Below, one piece after another: positions 26,761 to 34,211 of a stretch of 64,000 nucleotides of DNA; position 1 is the stretch's first letter, and the number at the start of each line of letters is the position of its first letter. This DNA is from Pricia mediterranea (lineage in GTDB: Bacteria; Bacteroidota; Bacteroidia; Flavobacteriales; Flavobacteriaceae). A program made the position numbers and the translations under genes. The notes under the pieces are model-generated. The model saw only the letters and a list, made by a program, of their open reading frames with translations. It ran no database searches and had not been told where the DNA came from. The stretch is taken from assembly GCF_032248455.1 (NCBI RefSeq), contig NZ_JAVTTP010000002.1, forward strand, positions 124,001-188,000, written 5' to 3'.

Positions 26761-27550
26761 TAATAAATTCTTCAAGCTGTTTCAACGATATCCTGTTTTC
26801 GTAAATCGCTTTGCCGATAATCGTACCCTCACAGCCTATTGCCATAAGTTTGGGAAGTTCGTCAAAAGTGGATATCCCGCCCGAAGCAATCAAGTTCAAA
26901 GCTGACGTCGCTTCAAGGGAGCTCGAGCTATCCTTATTTGTTCCCGACTGCCCCTGTGCCGGGCCTGATCGAGGGGCTCGTACGGACGCTAATATCTTTT
27001 TGTACAGTTCGAAAGACGGGCCTTCCAACATCCCATCTTTGGCAATATCGGTACATATTACATATCGGATTCCTTTTTTTTGATAGGAGCGGATAAAGGG
27101 AATAAGCTCTTCCGATGATTCTTCCTGCCACCCCGAGACGGCTACCTTTTCATCCTTCGCATCCGCCCCCAAGATAATCCTATTGGCCCCGTATCTTTCG
27201 ATCCATCTCAAGAAGGTATCGCTATCCTTTACCGCAATGCTTCCACCGGTAATCTGTACAGCTCCACTTTCAAATGCGATATGTAGGTCTTCGTCGGATT
27301 TTAGTCCCCCGCCAAAATCGATTTTCAAGCTAGTTTTGGAGGCAATCTGCTCCAAGATCCCATGGTTGACGATGTGTTTGGATTTAGCGCCATCCAAATC
27401 TACAAGATGCAAATGTTGAATGCCATGGGCCTCAAATTCCTTGGCAACTTCCAGCGGATTTTCATTGTATACCTTTTTGGTATCGTAGTCGCCTTTTGAA
27501 AGCCTTACGCACTTGCCGTCGATGATGTCTATTGCAGGGATTATTCTCAT
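26747..27550 (-). CDS. hisA: ProFAR isomerase HisA with an unusual internal insertion
   Basis: 267 residues, about 25 more than usual for HisA. The barrel is otherwise complete: catalytic Asp8 in [33 protein letters not shown], catalytic Asp168 in [16 protein letters not shown] and [10 protein letters not shown]. Between KKILASV and ALNLIASGG, about residues 191-216 (a Gly/Pro/Ser-rich stretch) have no counterpart in ordinary HisA. They seem to be an in-frame insertion before strand 7. Isomerises ProFAR to PRFAR. The insertion sits in a loop, so activity may survive (inferred). Confidence 0.92.
   Translation of the reverse strand: MRIIPAIDIIDGKCVRLSKGDYDTKKVYNENPLEVAKEFEAHGIQHLHLVDLDGAKSKHIVNHGILEQIASKTSLKIDFGGGLKSDEDLHIAFESGAVQITGGSIAVKDSDTFLRWIERYGANRIILGADAKDEKVAVSGWQEESSEELIPFIRSYQKKGIRYVICTDIAKDGMLEGPSFELYKKILASVRAPRSGPAQGQSGTNKDSSSSLEATSALNLIASGGISTFDELPKLMAIGCEGTIIGKAIYENRISLKQLEEFIITSS
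26903..26980 (-). repeat. in-frame insertion in hisA, possibly REP-derived
   Basis: This 78-base (26-codon) segment separates two normally adjacent HisA elements. Its plus-strand text has CCGACTGCCC and GCCTGATCGAGGGGCTCG. These resemble parts of the REP-like block at 30830-30905 (CGACTGCGCTCG, GAGCCTGTCTCGAGAGGC). GCTTCAAGG.AGCTCGA here also matches 23680-23697. Boundaries are approximate. Confidence 0.5.
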
Positions 27551-27553
27551 TTT

Positions 27554-27597
27554 TGAAAATTAGAGATTTGAAACTAGAAATACGAAATCGGAAACTG
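27554..27597. repeat. 7-bp-period tract upstream of hisA
   Basis: Units GAAACTA, GAAATAC, GAAATCG and GAAACTG follow each other at 7-base steps just before the hisA start (27550 on the reverse strand). The hisH-hisA spacer (27551-27795) holds no gene. Confidence 0.6.
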
Positions 27598-27743
27598 TTG
27601 TTCACTGGCACCCATGGAACTAGTACTGATTATCAATTAAATTACAAATGCATTATATTCCCGCGCATTAGGGATTTTAGAATACAAATACTTACAGTCA
27701 AGCGCAAATTTCTGCGTCCTTTACTTAAATCCCTCATTTTTAA

Positions 27744-27795
27744 ACTTCCAATTTCCAGATCCGCAATTCATGTTTCATATTTCGTAATTCGTATT
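27744..27795. repeat. 7-bp-period tract after hisH
   Basis: Units TTTCATA, TTTCGTA, ATTCGTA and TTTCATC recur at 7-base spacing up to the hisH stop. The unit resembles the reverse complement of the GAAATAC type at 27554-27597. Confidence 0.55.
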
Positions 27796-28383
27796 TCATC
27801 CCCAAAGTTTCAAAAAATTCTCCAATATTTTCGCTCCGATATCGCCGCTTTTCTCTGGGTGGAACTGGGTTCCGTAAAAATTATCTTTTTGCAATGCGGC
27901 GCTGTAGGTGGATCCGTATTCCGATTCCGCGATGGTTTCATTGCAGACCGGGGCATAAAAACTGTGAACCATATAAATATGTTCGTTCTCCGGAATCCCC
28001 GTGAAAAGTCCCGTTTTTAGATTGGAAATTTGGTTCCATCCGATTTGGGGCACTTTGAGCCTGTCAGAAAACCTCAAAACATCAACGTTAAAAATACCCA
28101 GTGCGGTGGTATCCCCTTCCTCGGAAGCCTTGCACATCAACTGCATGCCCAGACAAATACCCAACACCGGTTGCTTTAAATATGGAATTACCGTATCCAG
28201 ACCACTCTCGCGTAGTTTTGAAAAGGCGCTTCCAGCCTCCCCTACTCCGGGAAATATGACCCTTTCGGCCCGCTCGATCTCTTCGGCATCGTTACTCAGC
28301 ACAGCCTCGTATCCAAGCCGCTTTATAGCGAACTTAATACTTTGGATGTTCCCCGCGCCGTAGTTTATAATTACGATTCTCAT
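27796..28383 (-). CDS. hisH: imidazole glycerol phosphate synthase subunit HisH (glutamine amidotransferase)
   Basis: 195 residues, class I glutaminase. The nucleophile Cys is in GICLGMQLM, the oxyanion-region FPGVGEAGSAF is present, and the His-Glu pair is in GTQFHPEKSG. It supplies ammonia to HisF. Order on the reverse strand is hisB, hisH, hisA, hisF. Confidence 0.95.
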   Translation of the reverse strand: MRIVIINYGAGNIQSIKFAIKRLGYEAVLSNDAEEIERAERVIFPGVGEAGSAFSKLRESGLDTVIPYLKQPVLGICLGMQLMCKASEEGDTTALGIFNVDVLRFSDRLKVPQIGWNQISNLKTGLFTGIPENEHIYMVHSFYAPVCNETIAESEYGSTYSAALQKDNFYGTQFHPEKSGDIGAKILENFLKLWG

Positions 28384-28390
28384 TTTTTTG

Positions 28391-28425
28391 CTAGTATTGA
28401 GTACTTAGTACTGAGTATTATGTAT
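28391..28425. repeat. 7-bp-period tract upstream of hisH
   Basis: Units AGTATTG, AGTACTT, AGTACTG and AGTATTA recur at 7-base steps just before the hisH start (28383, reverse). Confidence 0.65.
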
Positions 28426-28511
28426 AAAATTTGGGGATGAAGCCAAGACGTTCGGAGATTTAATGCAAACTTATGGACATACTGATAGTTATAAAGTTTT
28501 CAGAACTCTAC

Positions 28512-28553
28512 ACACCGTACTTAATACTTAATACCCACTACTTACTACTATAG
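28512..28553. repeat. 7-bp-period tract at the end of hisB
   Basis: Units TACTTAA, TACTTAA, TACCCAC, TACTTAC and TACTATA at 7-base steps run into the hisB stop (28548-28550). Confidence 0.6.
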
Positions 28554-29732
28554 GACGCCCTTCGTACTTGGCAGTATCATCTTTTCCGAATCCCTTTTGA
28601 CCGCCATTTTTATGGCTTTTGCGAAGGCCTTAAAAATGGCCTCGATTTTATGGTGTTCGTTGATGCCCTCGGCCTTGATATTTAAATTGGCCTTGGCGCC
28701 GTCGGTAAAGGATTTAAAGAAATGTTGGAACATTTCGGTGGGCATATCCCCAATTTTCTCCCTTTTGAAATCCGCCTCCCAGACCAGCCAGTTTCGACCT
28801 CCGAAATCAATGGCGACCTGGGCCAGACAATCGTCCATTGGCAGGCAAAACCCATAGCGCTCGATGCCCAGTTTGTCACCAAGGGCCTTGTGAAATACTT
28901 CGCCCAAGGCGATTGCCGTATCCTCTATCGTATGGTGTTCATCGACCTCCAGATCACCGTCGCATCGAATCGTGATATCCATTTGTCCGTGCCGTGCGAG
29001 TTGATCCAGCATGTGGTCGAAAAAGGCCAAGCCGGTCTTGATGTCGCTTTTACCGGTTCCGTCCACGTTTACCTTGATATGAATATCGGTCTCGTTAGTT
29101 TTCCTTTGGATTTGTGAAACCCGGTCGGCCAATTTCAGAAACGTGTATATTTTTTCCCAATCATTGGTTTCCAAGGCGATGGCCGCATCGAGTTCTTCTC
29201 TTTTTAGGGAGACTTCCTCAGTGCCCAGATTTGTATTATCGTCGATAAAGATGCCTTTTGCCCCTAGGTTCTTCGCCAGTTCTATATCGGTCAAACGATC
29301 GCCAATGACAAAGGAGTTCACTAAATCGTAGGCTTCGGAAAAATACTCCGTCAACAGGCCTGTTCCCGGTTTACGCGTATCCGCATTTTCGTGGGGAAAC
29401 GTCCTGTCAATAAAAACCTTATCGAACACCACCCCTTCGTTTTCGAAGGATTTCATAATAAAATTATGTACGGGCCAGAACGTATCTTCGGGAAAGGCAT
29501 CGGTACCCAATCCGTCCTGATTTGTAATCATGACCAGCTCATAATCCATTTCATTGGCAATTTTACCCAAAAACGTAAAGACCTTTGGGTAAAAAATCAT
29601 CTTTTCGAACCCGTCGATCTGCTCGTCGTCGGTTTCCTTGATCAGGGTACCGTCCCTGTCGATAAAAAGTACTTTCCGAGGTGCCTTTTGGGACTCGGAG
29701 TGATTAGAATTGTGTTTTTCCGGCGTCTTCAT
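28548..29732 (-). CDS. hisB: bifunctional histidinol-phosphatase / imidazoleglycerol-phosphate dehydratase
   Basis: 394 residues. The N-terminal HAD phosphatase (about 1-190) has the catalytic [10 protein letters not shown] motif, VMITNQDGL and [16 protein letters not shown]. The C-terminal dehydratase (about 205-394) has the metal-binding [13 protein letters not shown] and [19 protein letters not shown]. It carries out steps 6 and 8 of the pathway. A 15-residue polar extension precedes the HAD domain. It is 5 bases after hisC. Confidence 0.95.
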   Translation of the reverse strand: MKTPEKHNSNHSESQKAPRKVLFIDRDGTLIKETDDEQIDGFEKMIFYPKVFTFLGKIANEMDYELVMITNQDGLGTDAFPEDTFWPVHNFIMKSFENEGVVFDKVFIDRTFPHENADTRKPGTGLLTEYFSEAYDLVNSFVIGDRLTDIELAKNLGAKGIFIDDNTNLGTEEVSLKREELDAAIALETNDWEKIYTFLKLADRVSQIQRKTNETDIHIKVNVDGTGKSDIKTGLAFFDHMLDQLARHGQMDITIRCDGDLEVDEHHTIEDTAIALGEVFHKALGDKLGIERYGFCLPMDDCLAQVAIDFGGRNWLVWEADFKREKIGDMPTEMFQHFFKSFTDGAKANLNIKAEGINEHHKIEAIFKAFAKAIKMAVKRDSEKMILPSTKGVL

Positions 29733-29737
29733 TTCTT

Positions 29738-30781
29738 CTAATTTATTTCCTTTAGGGCCATGACCAGCTTGATGTTTTCATCGGGCGTACCGATGGTAAA
29801 GCGTAAGGTGTTCTCGCAAAGGGGTTGGTTACTGCGGTTTCTCGTTACAATTCCCATATCCAAAAGCTGTTGGTACCTCTTGTCGGCGTCATCTACTTTT
29901 ACCAGCACGAAATTGGCATCCGAAGGATAGATTTTCTCGATGAATTTCACGTGTTTCAATCCCTTTAAGAGCAGTTTTTTCTGGTTTAGTATTTCCGAAA
30001 TTTCAAGCCTTATCCTTGCCGCGCCCTCCAATCTTTTCAGGGCCCGCTTTTGGGTCAGTTCATTGATGTTATAGGGCGGTTTGATTTTATGGAGAATGGA
30101 AATGATATCTTCGGATGCGATACAGATTCCCAAGCGAATCCCCGCTAGGCCGTAGGCTTTGGAGAGAGTTTGGGTAACTATCAAATTAGGATGTTCTTGA
30201 AGTTTCTTCGCCCAGCTTGTACCCGTTGAAAAATCGATATAGGCCTCATCGATTACGACCAAGCCTTGAAAGCCCTGCAGCAATCGGATGATCTTTTCCT
30301 CGGAAAAGCTGTTGCCGGTCGGGTTGTTCGGGGAACAGAGAAATAGTAATTTGGAGTTGGAATCCACCGTCTTTAAAATGGACTCCACATCAGGTTGAAA
30401 GTTCTCGGTCAACAACACTTCCCTATTTTCAATGGCATTGATTCCGGCAAGTACCTTGTACATTCCGTAGGTGGGCGGCAGGGTAACGATGTTGTCCCGC
30501 TGCGGTTCACAGAATGCACGAAAAATCAGGTCGAGTACCTCGTCGCTGCCGTTCCCTAACAGCATGTTTTCGATGGAAATATCCTTCTGTTGGGCCAAAG
30601 CGGACTTCAAACGCCGTTGCCGGGGGTCGGGATACCGGTTTACCCCATTTTCAAAGGGATTTTCGTTGGCATCCAAGAACACCATAGGCGACCCATCGGC
30701 CACGTATTCGTCCCGGGCCGAAGAATAGGGCTTTAGCTTCTTTAGATTTTCTCGGGTAACTTTATTTAAGTTGAAATTCAT
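29738..30781 (-). CDS. hisC: histidinol-phosphate aminotransferase
   Basis: 347 residues, fold-type I PLP enzyme. PLP lysine in [16 protein letters not shown]; other marks are [38 protein letters not shown] and the C-terminal RFTIG substrate-binding Arg. Catalyses step 7. Lies between hisD and hisB, 212 bases after hisD. Confidence 0.95.
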   Translation of the reverse strand: MNFNLNKVTRENLKKLKPYSSARDEYVADGSPMVFLDANENPFENGVNRYPDPRQRRLKSALAQQKDISIENMLLGNGSDEVLDLIFRAFCEPQRDNIVTLPPTYGMYKVLAGINAIENREVLLTENFQPDVESILKTVDSNSKLLFLCSPNNPTGNSFSEEKIIRLLQGFQGLVVIDEAYIDFSTGTSWAKKLQEHPNLIVTQTLSKAYGLAGIRLGICIASEDIISILHKIKPPYNINELTQKRALKRLEGAARIRLEISEILNQKKLLLKGLKHVKFIEKIYPSDANFVLVKVDDADKRYQQLLDMGIVTRNRSNQPLCENTLRFTIGTPDENIKLVMALKEIN

Positions 30782-30829
30782 TTCGATATTCGTATTTCAA
30801 AAATTTTTTCAAGGATACGGGCCGGCCCT

Positions 30830-30905
30830 GGGTTGATGTCTCGACTGCGCTCGACCTGACTGAGCCTGTCTCGAGAGGCCCGACCTGACTGCGCTCGTCT
30901 CGAAC
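30830..30905. repeat. REP-like copies between hisD and hisC
   Basis: The core appears as TCTCGACTGCGCTCGACCTG and CCTGACTGCGCTCGTCTCGA, with CTGTCTCGAGAGGCCCGACC between them. The rest of the 212-base spacer (30782-30993) shows no gene. Confidence 0.65.
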
Positions 30906-30993
30906 GAAGCAGATATACTCGACTTGAATGCACCAGACCTGATGGAAAGCAAGCCCTACTGCCTGGTCTTGCTCTATCTAGCGCTGGCTGGCC

Positions 30994-32280
30994 TTACCCT
31001 TTCAATTTCGCCAACCGCAGCGTCACCGCATTCTTATGGGCCTCAAGACCCTCCGCTGCTGCCATAAGCTCTATTGCGGGACCAATGTTCTTAATGCCCT
31101 CCTTGGACACCTTTTGAAAACTCATGCTTTTCATAAAACTGTCCAAATTGACCCCACTGTACTGCTTGGCGTAGCCATTGGTCGGCAAAGTATGATTGGT
31201 GCCCGACGCATAATCGCCCGCACTCTCAGGGGTGTAATTACCGATAAATATCGAGCCCGCGTTCATAATATTGTCCACGTAAAAGTCCGCGTTCCCGACG
31301 CAAACAATAAAGTGTTCGGGTCCGTACGCATTGATTAGGTCGATGGCAATGCGGTCATCGGCTACATGAATCAATTTACTGTTAGCTATGGCCTTTTGTG
31401 CTATTTCTTGCCTTGGCAGTGCTTTAATCTGCATTTCTACCTCCTTTTCTACCTCTTGTATCAAAGCTTTGGATGTAGATACCAAAATCACCTGACTATC
31501 GGCACCGTGCTCAGCTTGGCTCAATAGGTCGGATGCCACAAATGACGCATCGGCGGTATCGTCGGCAACGACCAAAAGCTCACTCGGACCCGCCGGCATG
31601 TCGATGGCCACCCCGTATTTTGTGGCCATCTGCTTCGCCACGGTTACGTATTGGTTCCCGGGTCCGAATATTTTATAGACCTGTGGGATGCTTTCGGTAC
31701 CAAAGGTCATGCCCGCGATGGCCTGAATGCCCCCGACCTTGAATATATCCTCTACGCCACAAAGACGCGCAGTGTACAGAATGGCGGGATGTATTTTTCC
31801 CTCCCGGTTCGGCGGCGAGCATAACACCACATCCCGACATCCGGCGATTGCCGCGGGAACGGCCAGCATCAAAATGGTAGAGAACAACGGGGCGGTACCG
31901 CCGGGAATATAGAGGCCCACTTTTTGAATCGGCCGCTTTTCCTGCCAACATTGGACTCCCCTTGTCGTTTCCACCTCGACTTTATCCGTTATTTGCGCTT
32001 TGTGAAAGCTTTCAATATTCATTTTGGCCAATTGTATGGCCTGCTTTAATTCGTCGGAAACTTCCTTTTCAGCGGCTGTAATATCTGTTTCCGGCACCTT
32101 GATTCTATCGAGGTCAACCTTATCGAACCGCTCAGTATATTTTATCAAGGCCCGGTCTCCATTCTGTTCCACCTCCCCAAAAATAGTAGTTACTTGCATC
32201 TCGATATCGGCAACGGTCCGGGTCGGACGTCTTAAAAGGTCCTTCCAATCTGTCCTAGGTGGATTGTATATTTTTTTCAT
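30994..32280 (-). CDS. hisD: histidinol dehydrogenase
   Basis: 428 residues. Typical segments: YIPGGTAPLFSTILMLAVPAAIAG, IFGPGNQYVTVAKQ, DMPAGPSELLVVADD, LLSQAEHGADSQ, GPEHF and the zinc/base region SGTNHTLPT. It oxidises L-histidinol to L-histidine in two NAD-dependent steps. Follows hisG by 76 bases. Confidence 0.96.
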   Translation of the reverse strand: MKKIYNPPRTDWKDLLRRPTRTVADIEMQVTTIFGEVEQNGDRALIKYTERFDKVDLDRIKVPETDITAAEKEVSDELKQAIQLAKMNIESFHKAQITDKVEVETTRGVQCWQEKRPIQKVGLYIPGGTAPLFSTILMLAVPAAIAGCRDVVLCSPPNREGKIHPAILYTARLCGVEDIFKVGGIQAIAGMTFGTESIPQVYKIFGPGNQYVTVAKQMATKYGVAIDMPAGPSELLVVADDTADASFVASDLLSQAEHGADSQVILVSTSKALIQEVEKEVEMQIKALPRQEIAQKAIANSKLIHVADDRIAIDLINAYGPEHFIVCVGNADFYVDNIMNAGSIFIGNYTPESAGDYASGTNHTLPTNGYAKQYSGVNLDSFMKSMSFQKVSKEGIKNIGPAIELMAAAEGLEAHKNAVTLRLAKLKG

Positions 32281-32356
32281 ATTGTCTTACCGATTCGATA
32301 CCTACCTAAAAATTTGCGTTTATCGCATCCCGTAATTCTTACCTCGTACTATTAAT

Positions 32357-33208
32357 TTATAACACCATTTTCTCGATGGGACAGACCAAAATTCCTTCCG
32401 CCCCGGCTTCCTTCAGCTCGTGGATCACCTCCCAAAACTTGTCCTTGTTCAACACGGTGTGTACCGAGCTCCAGTCTTTTTGGGCCAACGGCAGGACAGT
32501 GGGACTCCGCATTCCGGGCAGCAAAGCCAAAATATTATCTAATTTTCCGTTCGGGGCGTTCAGCAATACATATTTATAATGTCGCGCTTGTAAGACGGAC
32601 TGGATACGGAATTGTATTTGCTTCAGAATTTCCCTGCATTCTTTTGATATTTTCGGGGAAACCGCTAGCACGGCCTCACTTTTTAGCATTACCTCTACCT
32701 CCTTGAGGTTGTTTTTGAACAAGGTACTCCCACTTGAAACAATATCGCAAATGGCATCGGCCAAGCCGATATTCGGAGCAATCTCAACAGAACCGGTGAT
32801 GATGTGCAGGTCGGCGTTGACGTCTTTTTCCTTTAGATAGTTCTGAACGGTATTCGGGTATGAAGTAGCAATGCGCTTTCCCTCAAAATCTTGCACTCCG
32901 TTGTACGCTACATCCTTGGGTACGGCAAGGGACACCTTACATTTCGAAAAACCTAATTTTTCCGCTATCTCGATATCCTCACCCTTCTCGATCAGCACGT
33001 TTTCGCCGATAATGGCTACATCGACCACGCCGTCCCGTAAGTATTGCGGAATATCGCCGTTTCGTAAATAAAAAACCTCCAAAGGAAAATTGCCGGAAGC
33101 GGCCTTTAACTGGTCTTTGCCATTATCGATCGATATCCCGCAGTCTTTTAAGATTTGCAGGGAATCTTCGTTCAGGCGTCCGGATTTTTGTATTGCTATT
33201 CGTATCAT
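32357..33208 (-). CDS. hisG: ATP phosphoribosyltransferase, long form
   Basis: 283 residues, the long HisG form with a C-terminal regulatory (ACT-like) domain and hence no need for HisZ. Starts MIRIAIQKSGRLNEDSL; PRPP-binding region is DIVSSGSTLFKNNL; the C-terminal domain contains LLPGMRSPTVLPLA and ends GILVCPIEKMVL. First committed step, feedback-inhibited by histidine in the family. First structural gene of the operon, 14 bases after an attenuator-type terminator. Confidence 0.96.
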   Translation of the reverse strand: MIRIAIQKSGRLNEDSLQILKDCGISIDNGKDQLKAASGNFPLEVFYLRNGDIPQYLRDGVVDVAIIGENVLIEKGEDIEIAEKLGFSKCKVSLAVPKDVAYNGVQDFEGKRIATSYPNTVQNYLKEKDVNADLHIITGSVEIAPNIGLADAICDIVSSGSTLFKNNLKEVEVMLKSEAVLAVSPKISKECREILKQIQFRIQSVLQARHYKYVLLNAPNGKLDNILALLPGMRSPTVLPLAQKDWSSVHTVLNKDKFWEVIHELKEAGAEGILVCPIEKMVL

Positions 33209-33221
33209 AAGGTTTGTTAAT

Positions 33222-33251
33222 AAAAAAACCCGCTTGATGGCTCAAACGGGT
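33222..33251 (-). terminator. his operon attenuator terminator
   Basis: On the reverse strand ACCCGTTTGA, loop GCCA, TCAAGCGGGT (one G-U pair), then seven T. It lies between the leader ORF and hisG. The 5' arm (CGTTTGAG) can instead pair with CCCAAGCG at the end of the leader ORF, giving an antiterminator. Confidence 0.85.
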
Positions 33252-33283
33252 CGTAAAAATATGTGATGGCACTACATACAATT

Positions 33284-33337
33284 TTACCTCGCTTGGGCGA
33301 TAGTATAAAAACGATGATGTGCGCTGCTATTGATCAT
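33284..33337 (-). CDS. his leader peptide (17 residues)
   Basis: ATG at 33337, peptide MINSSAHHRFYTIAQAR, then TAA. Two adjacent His codons (CAT CAT) sit at positions 7-8. The antiterminator strand CCCAAGCG spans codons 14-16. A ribosome stalled at the His codons would leave it free, while one that reaches the stop would cover it and let the terminator form. This geometry is that of ribosome-mediated attenuation. Only two His codons is modest compared with enterobacterial leaders. Confidence 0.7.
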   Translation of the reverse strand: MINSSAHHRFYTIAQAR

Positions 33338-33345
33338 TACAAGGG

Positions 33346-33376
33346 TAAAATTAAAATTAAATTTCGACTGACCAAA
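33346..33376 (-). promoter_or_regulatory. possible his operon promoter
   Basis: TTTG (33376-33373), 19 bases, then TAATTTTA (33353-33346), close to the Bacteroidota TTTG-N19-TAnnTTTG pattern with one mismatch. The leader ATG would follow the start site within a few bases, which is tight, so this is tentative. Confidence 0.35.
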
Positions 33377-33382
33377 TTAATT

Positions 33383-34198
33383 TTAGTTATTTCCTAAAAT
33401 CAATGGCAGGCCCGACTCGCCGCTGCCCACAACCACAACCTTTGCATTGGGCGATTGGGAAAGTTTCAAGGTCGCATCGATACCTTTGTCCCGCAGGATT
33501 TGATCATTGAGCGAGGCGCTTAAGATTTTGTTGGCATCGGCTTTTCCTTGTGCCTCTATCCGTACCTTTTCGGCCTCTTTTGCCGCAGTGACCAAACGGA
33601 ATTCATATTCCAAGGATTCCTGTTCTTGCCGTAGCTTGCGTTCGATGGCATCTTTAATGGTTTCGGGCAACGTAACATCGCGCACCAAAATGTCGTTCAA
33701 TTGAATATACTGGTCGTCCACTATTTTTTGGGTCTCCTCAAAGATCTCTTCCTGAATGGCGTCGCGTTTGCTGGAGTATAGCTGTTCTGGCGTATACCGG
33801 CCGACCACGCTCCGGGCCGCGGATCGAATGGCAGGGAGCAGAATCCGCTCCTTGTACGCCTCACTTTTTTCTTGGTGCAGCTTCCCTAGCATCTCGTATT
33901 TTGGCTGAAACCAGGCTGAAGCCTCCAACTGGATATCCAGTCCGTTTGAAGAAAGGACCTTCAATTTCTCGAACACCTCTTGTTGGCGCACTTCGTAAAC
34001 AAAGACCTTGTTCCAAGGCGCTACGATATGAAAGCCTTCCCCCAAGGGAGGTTCATCGGTAACCACCCCACCGCCAAAGGTTTTATATAATACGCCCGCC
34101 TCTCCGGATTGAATCGTTACGGCGGATTTAGATATCAAGATGACCAAGACAATAAGTCCGAAAATAATAGGTAATGCAATTTTTGGTAATTTATCCAT
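33383..34198 (-). CDS. prohibitin-like SPFH-domain membrane protein
   Basis: 271 residues. One N-terminal membrane helix (LPKIALPIIFGLIVLVILIS), an SPFH/band-7 domain (about 25-200, with IQSGEAGVLYKTFGGGV and GFHIVAPWNKVFVYEVRQQE), then a charged coiled coil (about 195-235, KLRQEQESLEYEFRLVTAAKEAEKVRIEAQGKA) and a hydrophobic end. Forms membrane-associated oligomers in the family. It starts 13 bases after the VWA gene, so the two probably form an operon. Confidence 0.85.
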   Translation of the reverse strand: MDKLPKIALPIIFGLIVLVILISKSAVTIQSGEAGVLYKTFGGGVVTDEPPLGEGFHIVAPWNKVFVYEVRQQEVFEKLKVLSSNGLDIQLEASAWFQPKYEMLGKLHQEKSEAYKERILLPAIRSAARSVVGRYTPEQLYSSKRDAIQEEIFEETQKIVDDQYIQLNDILVRDVTLPETIKDAIERKLRQEQESLEYEFRLVTAAKEAEKVRIEAQGKADANKILSASLNDQILRDKGIDATLKLSQSPNAKVVVVGSGESGLPLILGNN

Positions 34199-34211
34199 TG
34201 TTGTTTTTAGT

